15,783 nucleotides of DNA, from NCBI GenBank assembly GCA_937957775.1, contig CALFXV010000231.1, positions 1-15,783 on the forward strand, in the 5' to 3' direction. The notes below the pieces were generated by a model, which was not told the DNA's origin, searched no databases, and saw only the letters and a program-made list of their open reading frames with translations. The stretch is from an uncultured Methylotenera sp. GTDB lineage: Bacteria > Pseudomonadota > Gammaproteobacteria > Burkholderiales > Methylophilaceae. Of the stretch, positions 15,337-15,783 are shown piece by piece; within the stretch, counting starts at the first letter, position 1; each line of letters begins with the position of its first letter. The position numbers were made by a program, and so were the translations under genes.

Positions 15337-15391
15337 TTAGCCGTTTAATTTATTACAGTATTTAGACCATCCAATAAGTTGAAATAAATAA

Positions 15392-15783
15392 TTATTTATC
15401 GCTTGCTGGCTTTTTGTTTGCGCCGTATTTGTTATAGACTTTTTGCAAGCTATCGCCTTCTACAACTGGCACATGTGGAATACCGAAGTCATCCAATATT
15501 TTGATGATTTTAGCCTGATTTCTATCTAAGGCACCTTGTATCATGGCCATGCGCTCTTTGTCTTTTTTACGCACACCAACGGAAATATTCCAATACTCTT
15601 TACCCTTCGCATTTTCGGTTTCGTACTCTGGGATAGGTGCAACTACCATAGGCACTTTTGATTGCTTAGCAAAATAACCGCCTATTGGCCCCCAAGCGAT
15701 GGCAATGTCAATGTCGCCTTTAGCTAGGTCATCTATCATAAAGCTAGACGGTAAATTTAAATCGCGCTGTATGCGGTATGGAC
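15392..15783 (-). CDS. xoxJ: MxaJ/XoxJ: quinoprotein-dehydrogenase-associated periplasmic binding protein, C-terminal part
   Basis: Only the last 129 codons are in the window; the gene continues past the right edge. The visible part contains LAKGDIDIAIAWGPIGGYFAK, the hallmark of the substrate-binding-protein family encoded beside PQQ alcohol dehydrogenases (MxaJ/XoxJ), followed by the typical SVGVRKKDKERMAMIQGALDRNQ helix and the segment ILDDFGIPHVPVV near the C-terminus. The family is exported to the periplasm and is thought to help maturation or activation of the methanol dehydrogenase rather than to import a solute. It lies upstream of xoxG in the same direction, as in xoxFJG/mxaFJG clusters, so the dehydrogenase gene is expected upstream, outside the window. 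The stop codon is inside an AT palindrome (15384-15399). Confidence 0.88.
   Translation of the reverse strand, partial: PYRIQRDLNLPSSFMIDDLAKGDIDIAIAWGPIGGYFAKQSKVPMVVAPIPEYETENAKGKEYWNISVGVRKKDKERMAMIQGALDRNQAKIIKILDDFGIPHVPVVEGDSLQKVYNKYGANKKPASDK

Noticed and set aside
1..15783. CRISPR, phage, transposon or defence system
   Set aside because: No regularly spaced repeats, integrase, transposase or nuclease-system genes; all genes are metabolic, envelope or housekeeping.

Overview
The window looks like a chromosomal segment from a methylotrophic proteobacterium. A Methylophilaceae-like betaproteobacterium is my best guess; a gammaproteobacterial methanotroph cannot be excluded from sequence alone. 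The reasons are a NAD-dependent, molybdenum formate dehydrogenase (FdsGBA) at one end, and at the other a MxaJ/XoxJ-type periplasmic binding protein beside MxaG/XoxG-type cytochromes c, the accessory and electron-acceptor proteins of PQQ methanol dehydrogenases. The first 52 bases are not biological: they are an Illumina TruSeq index adapter left on the end of the assembly, so native sequence begins at base 53.

Left part (53-4032, minus strand): fdsG, fdsB and fdsA, in that order of transcription, encode the diaphorase and catalytic subunits of a soluble formate dehydrogenase. fdsA is cut after 623 codons by the adapter. Divergent from it (4111-7009, plus strand) lie moaA, mobA and moeA, which make and load the bis-MGD molybdenum cofactor that FdsA needs. 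The 78-bp gap between the two operons holds overlapping promoter-like -10 boxes.

Middle (7137-12523, plus strand): a tonB gene and an orphan membrane histidine kinase form one pair, followed by a Bcp/PrxQ peroxiredoxin, then a PIN-PhoH ATPase and an LplT-type lysophospholipid transporter as a second pair. lplT meets the convergent ndh tail to tail, the two stop codons overlapping in TTAA.

Right part (12520-15783, minus strand): xoxJ/mxaJ (C-terminal part only, running off the window), a soluble cytochrome c of the XoxG/MxaG type, a strong intrinsic terminator, a second paralogous cytochrome c, and a type II NADH dehydrogenase. Together these suggest a one-carbon energy module: methanol oxidised in the periplasm with electrons passing to cytochrome c, formate oxidised in the cytoplasm to give NADH, and NADH re-oxidised by NDH-2. 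The methanol dehydrogenase large subunit should lie just beyond the right edge.

I see no CRISPR array, tRNA, rRNA, insertion sequence or phage gene, and no gene-free stretch longer than about 210 bp. No clearly new system is visible. The most interesting biology is the terminator-separated pair of XoxG-like cytochromes and the long AT-rich leader, with direct repeats, in front of the first one.
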